Source of the DNA: Taiwanofungus camphoratus
Taxonomy: Eukaryota; Basidiomycota; Agaricomycetes; Polyporales; Taiwanofungaceae
Assembly: GCA_003999685.1 (NCBI GenBank)
Contig: CP021229.1
Coordinates: forward strand, 868,001 to 932,000
Length of the DNA stretch: 64,000 bases
Direction: 5' to 3'
Shown here: piece by piece, positions 44,813-57,800 of the stretch
Layout: each line of letters starts with the position of its first letter
Numbering within the stretch: the stretch's first letter is position 1
Translations under genes and position numbers: made by a program
The notes under the pieces: model-generated
The model's input: the letters and a program-made list of their open reading frames with translations, nothing else
Databases searched by the model: none
What the model was told of the DNA's origin: nothing

Positions 44813-46025
44813 GCAAAAGTCCTTCAGTTTTCAGTTTTTGATCCTTGATCCTTGATCCTTCAGTTCTGGCTCTCGGTCCCTCGGTTCAGAGTCCCGGCCT
44901 CTTGTTCATGACATTCATATGATCCCTTGATATTGCCTAGACCCCCTATGCATCGGCTTGATGGTTCAGCACTCCTAGGTCCCTGTTCCTCTCAAGGTCT
45001 GGTTAGATAGCCCATCTTCCATATGATGATCTCTAGATAAGCATCCCTCACCCTGTGCCATTCCCCAGTAACCTTTCTACTGCATTCAGTGTCCCTGTTT
45101 CATGTCCTACTTCAGTTTAGTTCCCCATATGGTACACTGATCAGATCCTAGATTTTACGATTTTCAGTTTCTTTTCAGTTTCTTTGGTTTTATTTTGTGT
45201 AAGATACTTTGACACCATGGACCCCTTATGTAGTCTCCTGTACCTACCAGATGGCAGAGAAGATATGTGCTCTTGTCTTGTCTTGCAGAATCTACAGACT
45301 TGTCCCCCCAGAGTTCAGATTTGGGCTTCCCCTGCTCTAAGGCTTTCCTACAGTCTGACAAGGTTCCCCTCCATCGTATCTACGCCTATCATCAGCCAGC
45401 AGTCCTATTATATTGTATATCACAGCAGTTCTATGTCTTCTACATCCTACATTCCTGAAGTTGGAGTAACTTCAGTCTGAGTAACCAGTCCCCCTCCTCC
45501 TCCTCATCCAGCGTCCCTCCACCCTCATTATACCCCATAGGCATGTGTTGTGTACAGTCCAGTCTATCAGTCATCACCTACACCAGCCCTACGTCCCATT
45601 CCTACGCCATCAGCCCTCAGCAGTATCCCCTATCCCGATTACATCAGTTTTCGGTTTATCTTTCAGTTCTCGGCTTACCATCAGTGCACCCTCAGTTCCT
45701 TCAACTCCTTTGCACCTGGCTGGCATTTGACCAGCCCGCTGCCACCGGATTAGAAGACCACACTCCTACCTCCCTGGGACTGTCTGCACCTCGGCATAAG
45801 ATCCTGTCGTGCAGGATTCATTGGCCCCTTACTCCTTTGCACACACTAGACTTTTAGGTCTCTGACTGTGGTCTAGGTAGTTTCTCTGTTGTGTCCTCTC
45901 ACTTACCTTTCCCTCTGGTATCCTTCACAGGTACCACACCGCTTTAGCTCTCTCTACTCATTGGGACATGTCGGACCTACTCCCTAGGTTCATCCCCACC
46001 ATTCAGGACTCCCTAGGTCGTATCA
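44813..46025 (-). repeat. LTR-like repeat, family C copy 3
   Basis: This is the reverse orientation of the 62733 copy. It ends ACTCCCTAGGTCGTATCA at 46025 and is followed by TCGG. The left border is approximate because the match fades near 44813. It contains the conserved TCCTGTCGTGCAGGA block at about 45802-45816. Confidence 0.65.
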
Positions 46026-46455
46026 TCGGGAGGGCTCCAAAAACAGGAAAGAGGCTTAGTTACAGTAAGTATTTCTTATTTTGAGTATCTATATCATAGT
46101 TGTACCACACTGTTGCCTATTTTGTTGGTGTGCAGATGCTCATGTGATGGACAAGTGATAGTGATGAATGGACTTTTGACCGCAAAGTAGATAGCTCTCA
46201 CTTCTTGGTCATCTACCACTAGCATGGCACAACTGAGACTTGTAATCTCAACATATTTAACACCTGGAAGAAAATACTGCTAACCAGTAAGAAATCCCGA
46301 TTAAGGGCCCCTGGGTAGTGCTGTCGTGAGATAAGGTACCTTGAGCCTTGAGATGGGTTGAGATGGTTTGGCATCGATGCCAGTCATCTTGAGGTACCTC
46401 AAGGTGACAACAACTTTGGGCCCACAGTCATCAGTTGTGCTAGGAGCAGTCACAT

Positions 46456-48865
46456 TGATACGCACTATAACACTCCAACCCCTAACTGGGTACGACCTAG
46501 AGAAGCTGGAAGGCTATAGAACTGTTAGTGTGCAGGGGAGAGTCAGCAGCAAAGGGTTCCCAATCTCAAATGGGTCGAGAGACGTCTACGAAGGTCTTTA
46601 ATGATCTACGACATGTGTTGCGATGATGAGTCCTGTAGTCTCCTATCACAATTTTAGGAGCTTTCTAATCCTCTAACAGACCATCCTATGACTCTTCTAC
46701 AGCCTACGACAGGTGGGATAGGTTCCTATAATGTTCCTAACACCTTCTTTGCTTCCTAAACCCTTCTAACATCCTACGAAGTCCTGCGAAGTTGCACGAG
46801 GTGCTACGAGGTTTCGAACACTAGCCACGAAGTCCCTAACTCCTGCTAAGTCCACTATCGGACACTGCCAGCCCTCCCATATTGTTCTATTGGATCTAGG
46901 CCCCAGCTACTATGTCACTCATCCCAGGTTTAGCTAAGAAGTCTTAGCTAAGTCTCTCCTAGCTCTTGTGACTGCAGGCACCTCTGATAGGCTCCGAAGC
47001 AGTCCGAAGTTCTGAAGGCTGGACTTAGGAAGCCTTGCGCACCCCCTGGGTCTCGATCCTATGCCATAAGGTCCTTCTATGGTGCATCCATATGATCCTC
47101 CACCCATTCAGGACACCTCTTACCCCGATTAGGCCAAGTCCCGCTGCTAGAAACTTTGTACGCTCTTAGCCCACTAAGATAGTTGATCACGGTGCATGGC
47201 TGCTCTCGGATAGTCATCCTGCCCTCATAGATGGACTTGGTCACATTTCTATTGTATGTAGTTCCCCTGTTTCAGTTCCTATTTAGTTTCTACCCTCCTC
47301 GTGTTCACTTTGGAGCCCATGCGCTTTAGTACACATTTCAGACTCGTAAGGATCACTTCGCACAAGAATAGTTCACCTCACTCTCCCCTATTTAGTCAGA
47401 GGTAGTTTACTATGTACAAGAGAGACCCCTCAGTGCACACTTCTTCCTTTTGGAATACAAGTTCCCCTGTAGCTCCAATCTCAGAAAAGTGCTGCGAGTA
47501 CCACCTTAGGAACGGTCCTAAGCCTCTAAAGTCTCCACCCCAGCTCCATTTTAGTATCTTTGAACTACATCTACGATCGCGATATATCTACGAACTATGT
47601 CTACGCTCCTTGAACTACGCACTACGATCCACGAAGTCGCCGTAACTTTGCACTCTTCAGCACATCTTATAGCACCTATCCAGTGGGCCTCCACCTTAGT
47701 TATATCCAAAGGCTCACATTGTGTCATCCCTACGTCCTACAAATAGCACTACAACTCTCCTATAGCCTTCATTTTAGGTCATAGTACATCCCCCTACACC
47801 CTCAAACTCCCCAACCTACAGGTCTCCTACGCTAGTCAAATCTTGTACACCTTGCTCTAACAAGCTTTGAAGCATTATGCCCTTTAGCTAACTCTAGTTA
47901 AAGACTTCACAGCAGTCTTGTACCCTTTGCCGATTAGTTGAAGCTATATTCTATTTGACTTATTGCTCCCTAACTCCACACAGCCTACGAAGTCAGCTTG
48001 TGTGCTTTAGCTAAAACTTCAAAGGACTTTGCAGAACTTCAAAGGACTTCGTGCACTTCAGAGGGCCTTGCAAGGCCTTAGGGATCATCTAGCACCTAGG
48101 AACAAGATCCTGTCATGCAGGACCCTTGGCCCCTTACTCCCTCACTTACAAAAAACAAGACATACAGGTTTCCCGGTATTATACAGGTTGTAGCTCCTCT
48201 CCTCACATCCCCACAGTTCACACACTGCCTCTTAGCCACGTTACAGAGCACTCCCTAGGTACCAGGGTCCCCTAGGTCGTATCAGCGGTAGAAGACTGTA
48301 TTGAAGGTGCTCTTCTTGAGCTCTGCAGAATGGAGGAAAACTTCTCTGTTGGTCCGAGATGTCGTACATCACATTTATACTACTTTACTATAATGTAGGA
48401 CACATTGGGAGTGGCGTAGTATGAGTGGCATCCTAACTACTTGTGTACTATGAACTATGGAGTGGCTTGTAGATGAAGTGGCTACCGTACTTGATATCAC
48501 TAGAAAGGCTGGAACAAAGGAATGCACATGAGATATACGAAGACAAAACCTGTGGCCATAGCGTTATCAAGTGCATCAAGTGGCGTGTCGTAGCAGATCG
48601 AGCGATATCGGAGTGGCGAAACCGGTCATGTGCGAGGACCTTGAGTGGCGACTGCGTGTGGTGCATTGTGTGTAGAGAGAACTGCGCACCAGAACATCGG
48701 ACTGGAATTGGTGGAGTGGCTGTGGTGTGATTTGAAGCTATCGGAGAGTCCCACAGTGGCTTTTTTGGCGGTAATGGATGCGTCGAGTGGCATCAAAGCC
48801 ATGACTAAGGTCCTAGGGTCGAGTGAGAGCACTCCATGGGGCCTAGAAGGGCCCAGCGCCTATCA
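46456..48865 (+). repeat. LTR-like repeat, family B copy 3 (partial), in the hAT relic
   Basis: It starts TGATACGCACTATAACACTC and ends GGGCCCAGCGCCTATCA. ACAT precedes and ACGT follows, consistent with an ACGT target. It is shorter than B1 and B2 and holds repeat A5. Confidence 0.7.
46624..48284 (-). repeat. LTR-like repeat, family A copy 5, within B3
   Basis: It reads TGATGAGTCCTGTAGTC...CTAGGTCGTATCA, 1,661 bp. The flanks are GCGA and GCGG, which are similar but not identical, so I do not count it as a clean target duplication. Confidence 0.75.
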
Positions 48866-49501
48866 ACGTTATGTTGATGTGTCATGGTTTGCAACTAACT
48901 GAGTGCATCACAATTGATTGAGACATGTTGTATAGGAGTTAAGGCGCAGCTATCTCTATAGCAACTTCAACTATTCCTTTATGATTAGCTCCAGCCTTAA
49001 GTATACCACACTTGAGGTATTGCCAATTTAGGCATCTGCTGTTCCTTGCGAGTATGTTTTCTCATTGGACAAGAAGATGGACACATTATGCTGACATAAC
49101 CATCTTGCTGGGCAAGACAAAGGTGTTGGAGGTAGATACCTTAACACATCAGGTAGACCATTGATTGCATCTGAGCATACTATCGCTTCTCACATTGAAT
49201 AGATTTTGTCTGTACCATACATAATGTGATCATAGAGTGTCTAATCTAATGTGTAAACTTCCTGTGCATGCTTAGATAATAGAGTGTATTTGCAAGTTCA
49301 AAACCAATTAATTTATTTGCTTATTTTTCTTTTCTTTTTTGCTCAAATTCGAATCCATCTCACTCGGCAGTGGTCTTGTCAATCCAGTCTGCCATAGCTG
49401 GTTTTACCTCAAGGTGCACCTCAAGCACCTCGAGGTAGATGAGGTAGGTTGCTTCCACGTGGTGAGGTGAACTCCACCTCACGGCAGCACTACCCCTGGG
49501 G

Positions 49502-50667
49502 TACCCCCTGTGTTTCGGCATCTGCCGGTGCATACCCCTTGTGCCTGCTGGTGCATGTGCTTGCCATGGAGTCACGTGTTATCACAAAACGCCGAACCTC
49601 TCGGGTCTGGTTAAATAGCAACAGCACTGCAAATATATATCAGTGCGATCCAAATTTCTGGCGTTGTCGTTGATGTAAACTCTTTGACCTTTGCATCTGG
49701 TGTTCTTGTATCATCTCGGTGCATACAGACAAGATCTAGACCAGAGCTCGGTATTACTCAGCATATTGTCTACTCCCGCCATGAAATCAAAATGTTACTA
49801 AGAGATTGTGCGTAGAACGACTTATAATGCTGCCCTTAATGTCCCGCAATGCAATTGATAAGGTAATCATGTACCTGCTGGCTATGGATCCAGGGTGAGC
49901 CGTATAACTATCACGAAGAGAGGTGCGTAGATTCAAATTTCACGAAGCTTGTGCGATCATAGGGCTTCAGTTACTAGTATGGATCAGTCCATACCAATAA
50001 GTAACCTCTACATGAGCTGCTTCCTTACTATTGGCACCCCTCGGATGCCAGGCTTATTAGTGAGCCGTCATCCTAGTACGTGAGATCCTATGCGGACACA
50101 CCGTAAACTGAAGTCCACTCGCGGTATCTTTCTGACGTCTGACCAAGTTCGTCTGCCTCTTTCGAATCGTTTTTCTTTTCATCTGAAATCGTGTCCTCCG
50201 TGTAGCAGCACCCGTAATCTGATATTACGCGACGTTATCTATTGACCTTGAGCAAATTCCCGGTTCATCATGTGCTGACTTTTATGATCAGCTACTCCCA
50301 TTCTAGGACACTTTTTCTGGGAAGCTCTGTAGATTGCACCCATTATTGAAGGTGGTGTACTCTCGGGTTACCCTACTTAGGACGACAGCACCACGGTGAG
50401 CGCCTCGGCTATCAAGTCATACAGCGAAGTGGGCATGATGTTCCTACTAGTTATGACTTTGAGCAACAGCTGACTCTGTCAGAAGCAATACACTTGATGC
50501 ACCTAACCAATATGGAAGTCAATAATGATCTCTATGGTTGATATTGGTATTGTCCCCACAGCCAGTCTGGCAGCTTCTTAATCCCTTTCTTGTATAGGCT
50601 TCACTGGGATCCATTTCACTACCTTTCATTCCATGACTCGGAAATTTGCCGCCGTCAGCGTAAGTGC
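49502..50667. other. Spacer without a recognised gene
   Basis: No frame here has family resemblance or consistent splice sites. Short frames at 49449-49673 and 50590-50928 look like chance or lie opposite the possible gene at 50668-51000. Confidence 0.35.
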
Positions 50668-51000
50668 TTATATGAACTGTTCCAAGTCGAAGTGTTTCCA
50701 TCTCTTGGGGCAGCACTTGCCGGCGGGGCAATGCACATGAGCACCGGGCTTCGTTATCTCACGCAAAAGGCAGCATGTAGAGCAACTTACCTCAGATGCA
50801 CCGCAGTGCAGTTGAATGCGCTGCACTTCGGATTGTTGTGTTGTCGCTCCATCAAACACAAACTGACAGGCTGCTCCTTCGTTTCTCGGCTTGTACCACA
50901 CTGCCTTCCCCTCCGCGCATGTCCGTAGTCGGCTGCTGTCCTCCCTTCTTCTGCAGCCGTTTTCAAGAACCCTGGTCGCTTCCCAGATATTCCTATGCAT
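50668..51000 (-). CDS. Possible small Cys-rich protein, 3' part
   Basis: On the minus strand an exon encodes VWYKPRNEGAACQFVFDG and on to LHCGASE. It ends at a canonical GTAAGT donor (about 50793). A 42-nt intron and a second short exon in phase add PGAHVHCPAGKCCPKRW and a stop at 50668. The consistent phase and donor support a real transcript. The 5' end is unclear; the ATG near 51000 (MHRNIWEATRV) is only one candidate. Cys content suggests a secreted or metal-binding protein, but I see no signal peptide and recognise no family. Confidence 0.35.
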   Translation of the reverse strand: MHRNIWEATRVLENGCRRREDSSRLRTCAEGKAVWYKPRNEGAACQFVFDGATTQQSEVQRIQLHCGASEVSCSTCCLLREITKPGAHVHCPAGKCCPKRWKHFDLEQFI

Positions 51001-51612
51001 TGCTTGTATCCTTCCGTTTCTACAGAAACCTTTGGATGTCTCAAGCGCTTCGGACCATGTTAAGAAACCATAAACCCTGCTTGCCTTTCAGTGCTCGTGA
51101 TCTCCACGTTCTCAACTCAGTATGATATCTGTCGGGCGCATGGGTGAAGTCTTGGCAGTCGCCTTGGCATTGGGATTGGTGGATACACCAGCACGATAAT
51201 CATTGTATTCTAGGTCTTCGGAATCTGTCTGCCGGTACCTTTCGTCATGCCTTCTCCCTATGTACCTACCGCACCCAGACTTACAAAAAATACGTTCCAG
51301 TTAGCGTTTTCGTTGCAGACCAATTCATAAATGAATGAGTCCCTATTGTGATATACGTCGTGCGATATGGGAAGCCGTTGGCTGGCCTCAAGTGGAGGAG
51401 ATGCGGGGATTAGGAATATAGAAGTCATTCTTGCCTGAGACCATGATGGATGGGGAATTCTCAAACATGCCTTGGACAAACCTCGTTCTCGTGTGCCAAA
51501 GTAAATACCTATCGTTGAATTGCGTCGTTACCACATGGGACGGTAGCATTGAGTGACTGATCCTTTGATATATGTGCAAGTACGCTATCACAATGTCAAC
51601 CTCGACATATCT

Positions 51613-52128
51613 GACCAGCATGACAGGAAGACGAAGAAGAATGCGAGACCGAGAACGAGAGAGACGAGGACGAGGAAGGATAGCGCGGAGAGACTACGGT
51701 GCACGGCAACACACCGTCCCCCACATCCCAAAAGACGACAAACGACACACGCGTGCACCAAGGGAACAAATGCGGCTTGCACCCTTGGAAGAAGACCGGA
51801 CCACTTTCTTATTTTTTCTTTCACTCCCCATTTTCTACATGTTTCCCAACCAGTTACGCGGATTCATATCACATATGGGGACGACAAATGGGGGCCAACA
51901 CCCCCGACGCAAGAAACGGCAAAGAACAGGTCAAATCTCCCTAAACTGTATCTACTATATCAACCATCAACCGGACCCGTTTCCATCCATCTACAAGAGA
52001 CAGTTCTCCGGGCGTAGGATAGACTAGTGGCGCATTTTAATGCCTACTATTTATACTTACCAGAAAACACCGCGTCTTAGTACTAGCTTACTTGTTGCGG
52101 TATATAAATGCTGATTTCATCATCATCA
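51613..52128 (+). mobile_element. Short non-LTR retroposon with TCA tail and 17-bp duplication
   Basis: TCAACCTCGACATATCT occurs at 51596-51612 and again at 52129-52145. Between them lies 516 bp ending TGATTTCATCATCATCA, a short simple-repeat tail right at the second copy. Long perfect flanking repeats plus a 3' simple tail are the signature of target-primed insertion. The body encodes nothing I recognise and has no obvious tRNA-like head. It is either a 5'-truncated LINE or a SINE, and young enough for the duplication to be perfect. The long frames within it (51553-52027) are not supported as genes. Confidence 0.7.
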
Positions 52129-52690
52129 TCAACCTCGACATATCTACCCTTATCCGCTATTGAATTGCTATTCATCGCCAAGGCGCCACGGGCGAGAACA
52201 GTTCTCAGAAGAGGCCGGCAAAGAAATTGAATAATATCTAGTATATACCCGAATAAGAAGCTCTATGTTTTGAAACAGCTCATTCCGGTAAACAAGGTGT
52301 TACCCGCAATTATGCAGGAACAGCGTGAACTGACACCAACGCTTGAAACTGATCGCGATCAGTACACGAGAGTATGCAGTCTGTAGTCCATAGGTTGAAA
52401 CCCGATACATAAGTATTACTGTTCGTACATACATGCGCAACCGAAGTCATTTTCAGGTGATTTCGAGGCGCATCTTCGGAGATCATGGCGTGTAAGTTTA
52501 ATTTTGCTTCTGGTAAGGCAGATATAGCCTATACTCATGCTGTATCTGCACTTTGAAGTGCGATCGTGTTTACTATGTCTTTGCTCGTTCGTAGACCTTA
52601 CGGTTCCGCAGGCGGCACCTCTGATCATCATGATGTCTCTCTGCCTGAACAAAGCATGACCTTGGTCCAATAGCTGGATTTTGGGCCATC

Positions 52691-55600
52691 ATGATCACTC
52701 CGAAGCTGACGGAAGGTACTTTCCGGCGCTTCGAAGAGCGCCGTATCCAGTACATAAACCACGGATCTATTGGCCGGAACGTACCCATCACGACATTGTA
52801 CCGGAGGATGCCCGTCCAGTTCCCAAACACTCAAGCTCTGAACTGCAAGACTTTCAGACCTCCTATAGACATTCTCCAGCAGCAGAGTCTATCGATACCT
52901 GAACTATACGAATGGAACGCAGAAAACAACCCAGACCACCCGCTCTTTGTGTATCACGACGGTGAGGAGCTTCAGTCTATCCTCTGGCCAGACGCTCTGC
53001 GGGCCATTCGGAGAGCTGCGCATGTTGTCGCATCTGGTGTAAAGGGTGCTGCGACACCAGCAGGAAGGCCGCCCGTGATTGCTATCTTCGCTACAACAGG
53101 TACGTCGTTTTGTCATGTATCCCGCAGTAGGATTTCTGAGCTTCTTTCCCACAGAGATGATCACGTATTTTTGTCTCATCGTTGGCATGCTTTATGCTGG
53201 TTGTACCGTCTTCCCGATATCGACACGTAATGGACCAGCGGCCATAGCCCATCTCCTCTCGCAGACACAAGCGAGTTATCTTTTCGTCAGCAACGAACCT
53301 GCTATCCAAAACATTGCCAGAGAAGCTGTTCATGGGACAGACAGCTTCAAGCAAAGCGTAGCTGGCAAGCCAGAGATCCATCTGATGCCGGTGTTCGAGG
53401 ATCTTTTCTCGGCCGACTCTTCAGAGCACCATGTAATGAGCGATATGCCTCAAGGTTATGACTTAGACGCTCCTGCTGTGATCCTTCACTCATCTGGTAT
53501 GTTTGTCTCATGCCCCATTGCACCCATCCTCAAATGCAACTGGGACAGGCTCTACGGCTATGCCAAAGCCGATCGCCTGGACACACCGTGATCTTCTTGA
53601 GAGTGCACTGACACCCTGTAAGCCCTTGAATGTGCATCGTCATATTCTCCTCTCATTGTGAGGTACTGTCGATTAAGGGTTTGGGGAGGTGGACCTTGCG
53701 GGGGTCGCCATGGGTTGTCATTCCCTGCCGATGTTCCATGGCATGGGTATGCTCCATTTGTGCTTCGCGGTAGGTGCTGCAATCACCTGGTAACTCCAGG
53801 ACCCTCAATTTTTTTTTACGGCAAGCCGTCATGTGGAGTTGTTATAGCGACTTTCAAGCCTTCGTCTCCCGCGATCCTCCCTACGCCAAACCACGTCTTC
53901 CGGGGACTGGTGATGACAAATAGCCTGCTAACATGCTGCATTCCATCCTTCATAGAGGTGTGTGATATTCGTGCCTCAGAATGACCAAACTCATTTTGGC
54001 ACCAGCAATGGTCTCACGACCCAGAGAAAGTTGCTTACATGCAGAAAATGCAAGGAGTGGTATGTTACATTCACATAACCGGTCTGTCCTTTCCACATTC
54101 GAAATAACATCGACGTTGTAGATTTACGGAGGTGGTCCTCTGTCAAAGGAAACGGGCGATAGGCTCGCGTCCCAAGGCGTCTCGATCTACTCGAACTACG
54201 CATGGTAAGTAACCCCATTAATTATTCCGTTTCGGATTGAGATCATTCTTCTTGTTCTATGAAGTACAGAACTCGGTGTCGTGAACACGTATCTGTCAAG
54301 TGAATGATTTCATGAGAGCTGATCAAGAAATGATATGCTTACAAAGTGCAATTAATCACCAGAGAATCCAGGAATGGAGTGGGAATGGTTCACCTTTTCC
54401 GGCCAATGCCGTCCGGAGCTTATCCCGTATGGTGACGGGACGTACGAGTTCATTGCAATTGTGAGTTCTCCTCGTATGTTATCGTGGATGACCGTGTATA
54501 TCGTTTCCGAAGTCACACATAACCAATCATCCGAAGGTCCTCAACACGAAAGTTGGGAACCATGATGCATATGCAACGAGCGACCTTTTAGTGCCACATC
54601 CGACTAAGCCTAGCTTCTGGAAGGTATTTGGTAGAGCGGATGACCAAATTATGCTTTCAACTGGCGAGATGGTAAGTAGTGATCAGCTCTATTATCTAGC
54701 ACTTTATCCTTACATCGCGTCAGACCAACCCAGGTCCACTAGGTAGCCATCCCGGGCATTTCTTCTTTATGGTATGGCTGACTGACGTTGAACGACACAA
54801 GAACATGTATTGTCTCAAGATTTCTGGATTCGATCGGCAGTGATGTTCGGAAGAGGAAGATTCCAGAATGGGGTCCTCATCGATCCCAGATTGGGATACG
54901 GGTTTGACCCAGAAAATGTTACTCTGCTCGAGAACTTCAGAAATAATATCTGGTGAGTTATTTCAAAGGATTATCCACTAGTTGGTGATTTACTCTGTGA
55001 CGAAGGTCTTCTGTAGAGCGCATGAACGCATTTGCCCTTCCTCATTCCAGAGTCTCCAAAGAAGTATGTATCGAGTTTCGCCTGCGCTGTTTGTTTTGGC
55101 TGACACTCTGCAGATGATCTTAGTTGCATCGCCATCGAAACCTTTCGAATATACGGCAAAAAATACGCCTCGTCGACCTGTTATACTTGCTATGTACCGG
55201 GAAGAAATAAGTGCCCTCTACGATGCCGTCGAACGAACGATGCAGAGAGAATTCAACGCGCCCCTCATTTGGAGCTCAGAAGAGATCCTGGACTTTGTAA
55301 GGGCAATAGTGGCGAATGCACTGGCACGCCCAATTGCAGATGACGCCGACATCTTCGAATGTGGTTGTGATAGGTAAATAGACACTCTGGATGAGCAAAA
55401 AGATTCATACGGCTGCTCATTTTTCTGTTTCATCAGTGTACAGGCGACTTGGATCCGCAATTCTATCTTGCGAGCTCTACGAGAACGAGATCCAGACGCG
55501 GTGAAACGAGTATCAGCGAACTTCGTGTTCCGTGCTCTCTCTGTAACCGGTCTCGTCAAGGCTATGTCCGACGCCTTAGAACCGTCTTCGTACGGTCTAG

Positions 55601-57044
55601 AGACATCAACCAAGGTAGAGGCACTACAACGCATGGTGGAGAGATATGCTTCTGCATTCCCTCTAAGGCCGTCTACCTCAGCTCGAACTGCACAGGAAGG
55701 CCAGGATGTCGTCCTCGTCACAGGTACCACAAGTGGATTTGGTTGTGACATTCTCGCAGAACTCTTGCAGGATGCGTCGGTTAATCGAGTCTACGCCTTC
55801 AATCATAATCCGCGAGATGTGACCATGCGACAGAGAGCTGCATTTCGTCAGCGGGGTCTCGATGAGGCACTTCTCTTGCAGCCCAAATACCAGCACGTTG
55901 AGGGTGACCTGAGCGTATCAGGACTGAATATCGACCCCCAGTTGATGCAAGAAGTAGGCGTCTTTCTCGCCTAAAAACAAGTTTGGTTCGTGTGCTGACG
56001 TTTACTTATTAGATACGCAACTCAACTACTCACATCATCCATAATGGTATCTCTCTCAGCCTCTACTCTACATTCAGAGTGCTGACTCTCAGGCCCAGCT
56101 TGGCAAGTCGACCAAACCTTATCGCACGCATCTTTCGAAAATAATGTCAAGGCACTGCGGAACCTTGTTGATCTCGCATTGAGTTCTCCCCTGGCAAAGC
56201 CACCCCGGCTTCTTTTCGTGAGCTCTATTGGCGTCTTACGAAGTGAGCACAAGCATCACGGTTTAAGTGCTGAAAGGGTGTATTGACCTGGATGCAGATT
56301 CCAATACACGGGGACCAGCTCTGGAAGTCTCGAATGACGATGCGTCCCTTGCAGCAGGTTCGGGCTACACCGAGTCCAAATGGGTTGCGGAGCGCATCCT
56401 CGACCTAGCAGCAAGGTCCACAGATCTCCGTCCTATCACTGTCCGACTCGGCCAAATTTGCGGTGATCGTCTCGGTCACTGGAACGAAAGGGAGTGGTTT
56501 CCTTCAATGGTCAAGTCCGCTTTGTTTCAACGGTGTCTGCCGGACCTTGCTGGGGTCAGTGCATTTGGGTTACCCGCTTCATTATGTGGCTAATTCCCTC
56601 TGGTCATAGACTGTTTCATGGATTCCGGCGTCCGAGGCGGCTGCAGCGCTGGTTGAGATGCGGAATTCCAGTAGTCTGATCTTGCATCTGGCTCATCCTC
56701 GTCCAGTGTCTTGGACCAGCATAATTGATCCACTAGCTAAAGACTTAGGAGTCCCATTGGTCCCATATTCTGCGTGGGTCGCTACTCTGCATAAGAGCCC
56801 AGTAGATGAAACCGCAGAGGGTCAGCAGCTGGGTCAGAACCCTGCATTACGTCTTATCCACTTCTTCCGGAACTGCAAGGTGGACGAAGACAAGGAGCCG
56901 TTGGGGATCACCCGACTTGCAACCGATAAAGCGATGAAGGTTGCGCCTTCACTCAATATTCAAGAGCTCGGCGTCGAACATGTCAAAAAATGGCTATCTG
57001 CATGGCGGTCTTCAGGCTTCTTGCCTGCGCGGAAGAGAGATTGA
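52691..57044 (+). CDS. NRPS-like adenylate-forming reductase (A-T-R)
   Basis: A many-exon gene (about 15) starting at ATG 52691; the first exons are 52691-53099, 53155-53496, 53549-53617, 53678-53769, 53826-53957, 54006-54059 and 54122-54204, all in phase. Product about 1,000-1,050 residues. The adenylation domain shows GMLYAGCTVFPISTRNGP, the A3 core SSGSTAMPKPIAWTHRDL (split by an intron), LPMFHGMGMLHLCFA, IYGGGPLSKETGD, YACTELG and FGRADDQIMLSTGE. The carrier domain has DADIFECGCDS, whose Ser codon spans an intron, followed by VQATWIRN. The thioester reductase domain has VTGTTSGFGCDILAEL (NAD(P) loop), LFVSSIGVL and the YTESK catalytic motif. Such enzymes activate a carboxylic acid as AMP ester, load it on the carrier and release it as aldehyde or alcohol using NADPH. 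Substrate cannot be read from the sequence. It is not the lysine enzyme Lys2, which has extra N-terminal sequence. No tailoring genes lie beside it. Confidence 0.88.
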
Positions 57045-57800
57045 TCACTTCAACTGTCAGACTGGTACTGGTTCACAAAATGGACAACTTGATGAAAGAG
57101 CACTTCGTGTATATGTACATCGTAGCAATTTATGTAGCTGATGGCAGATATGTATACCACCTATATCGTCATAGAAATTCCTTGTGCAGCAAAAGTACCA
57201 GGTGGTGATTTACTGACAATTTTTATTCAGTAAGCTATGCATTCTTATTTGTGTAGCAAGAAATCTATATCGACGAAAGTAGCTAGTAAACTAAGCATAG
57301 CAAGATCTTTAAAGTATCGATAAAAATTATCGCTCTAAGCAGAGGATAAGTAAAGTATGGCTTGATCACCTCGCCCTCACAAGTGGCCAATATAAGTTTC
57401 CGCGAAGACGTCAGCACTCTCAGGGTGAGAAAGAGGAAGTGGTGGACATGTGGGAGGCATACAGTTCAAAGCACAGGAAAGTAATACGATAGTAAATACG
57501 GGCCTGGGTACGAAAATAATGAAAGAAACATTATCAGGTCAAACATTTATAGAATAAGTCGCGACAGGATCGAACGGCACATCTTAAGAAACGAAATATG
57601 CAATGATCGGACCCCCTTGCGACAGATGCGGCCGGGTGGGTGATTTCAAAGGTCAAATCTGTACGGTAGGCACGAGAGAACCGGGGATGGGTGACTGCGT
57701 GGCTCCCCATCATTGACCGATCAGAGCCGATGAAGTAGGCTGAGTCGACATACCATTACCAGGGAAAACGCCAAATGACAAGAGTGCTCCGCACGGGCAC
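57045..57800. other. Intergenic spacer between convergent genes
   Basis: The 3' regions of the reductase (+) and the third C2H2 gene (-) face each other across about 750 bp. No ORF or repeat is recognised. Confidence 0.4.

Larger units (their letters stand above)
46308..49501 (+). mobile_element. hAT-type DNA transposon relic with inverted ends
   Basis: The ends are inverted: CCCCTGGGTAGTGCTGTCGT at the left and the reverse complement of CTCACGGCAGCACTACCCCTG at the right. Both ends carry subterminal CCTCAAGGTG-type motifs. On the plus strand at about 49017-49200 the translation is LPI-stop-ASAVPCEYVFSLDKKMD, matching the hAT dimerisation region (usually LPIQASAVPCERVFS). The in-frame TAG at 49029 replaces the usual Gln codon, and a TGA follows at about 49090. 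Without the B3/A5 insert the element is only about 790 bp, so most of the transposase is gone. I see no clear 8-bp duplication. Confidence 0.65.

Noticed and set aside
46624-48284. GCGA/GCGG as a target duplication of A5
   Set aside because: The two flanks differ in the last base and B3 is a partial copy, so I left it out of the CG-centred tally.
51553-52027. Two overlapping frames of about 150 codons
   Set aside because: They cross the left border of the 516-bp retroposon and its target duplication, and show biased Arg/Lys composition without any domain.
52691-57044. Lys2 alpha-aminoadipate reductase
   Set aside because: The product lacks the extra N-terminal sequence and length of Lys2, and the motifs fit shorter A-T-R reductases.
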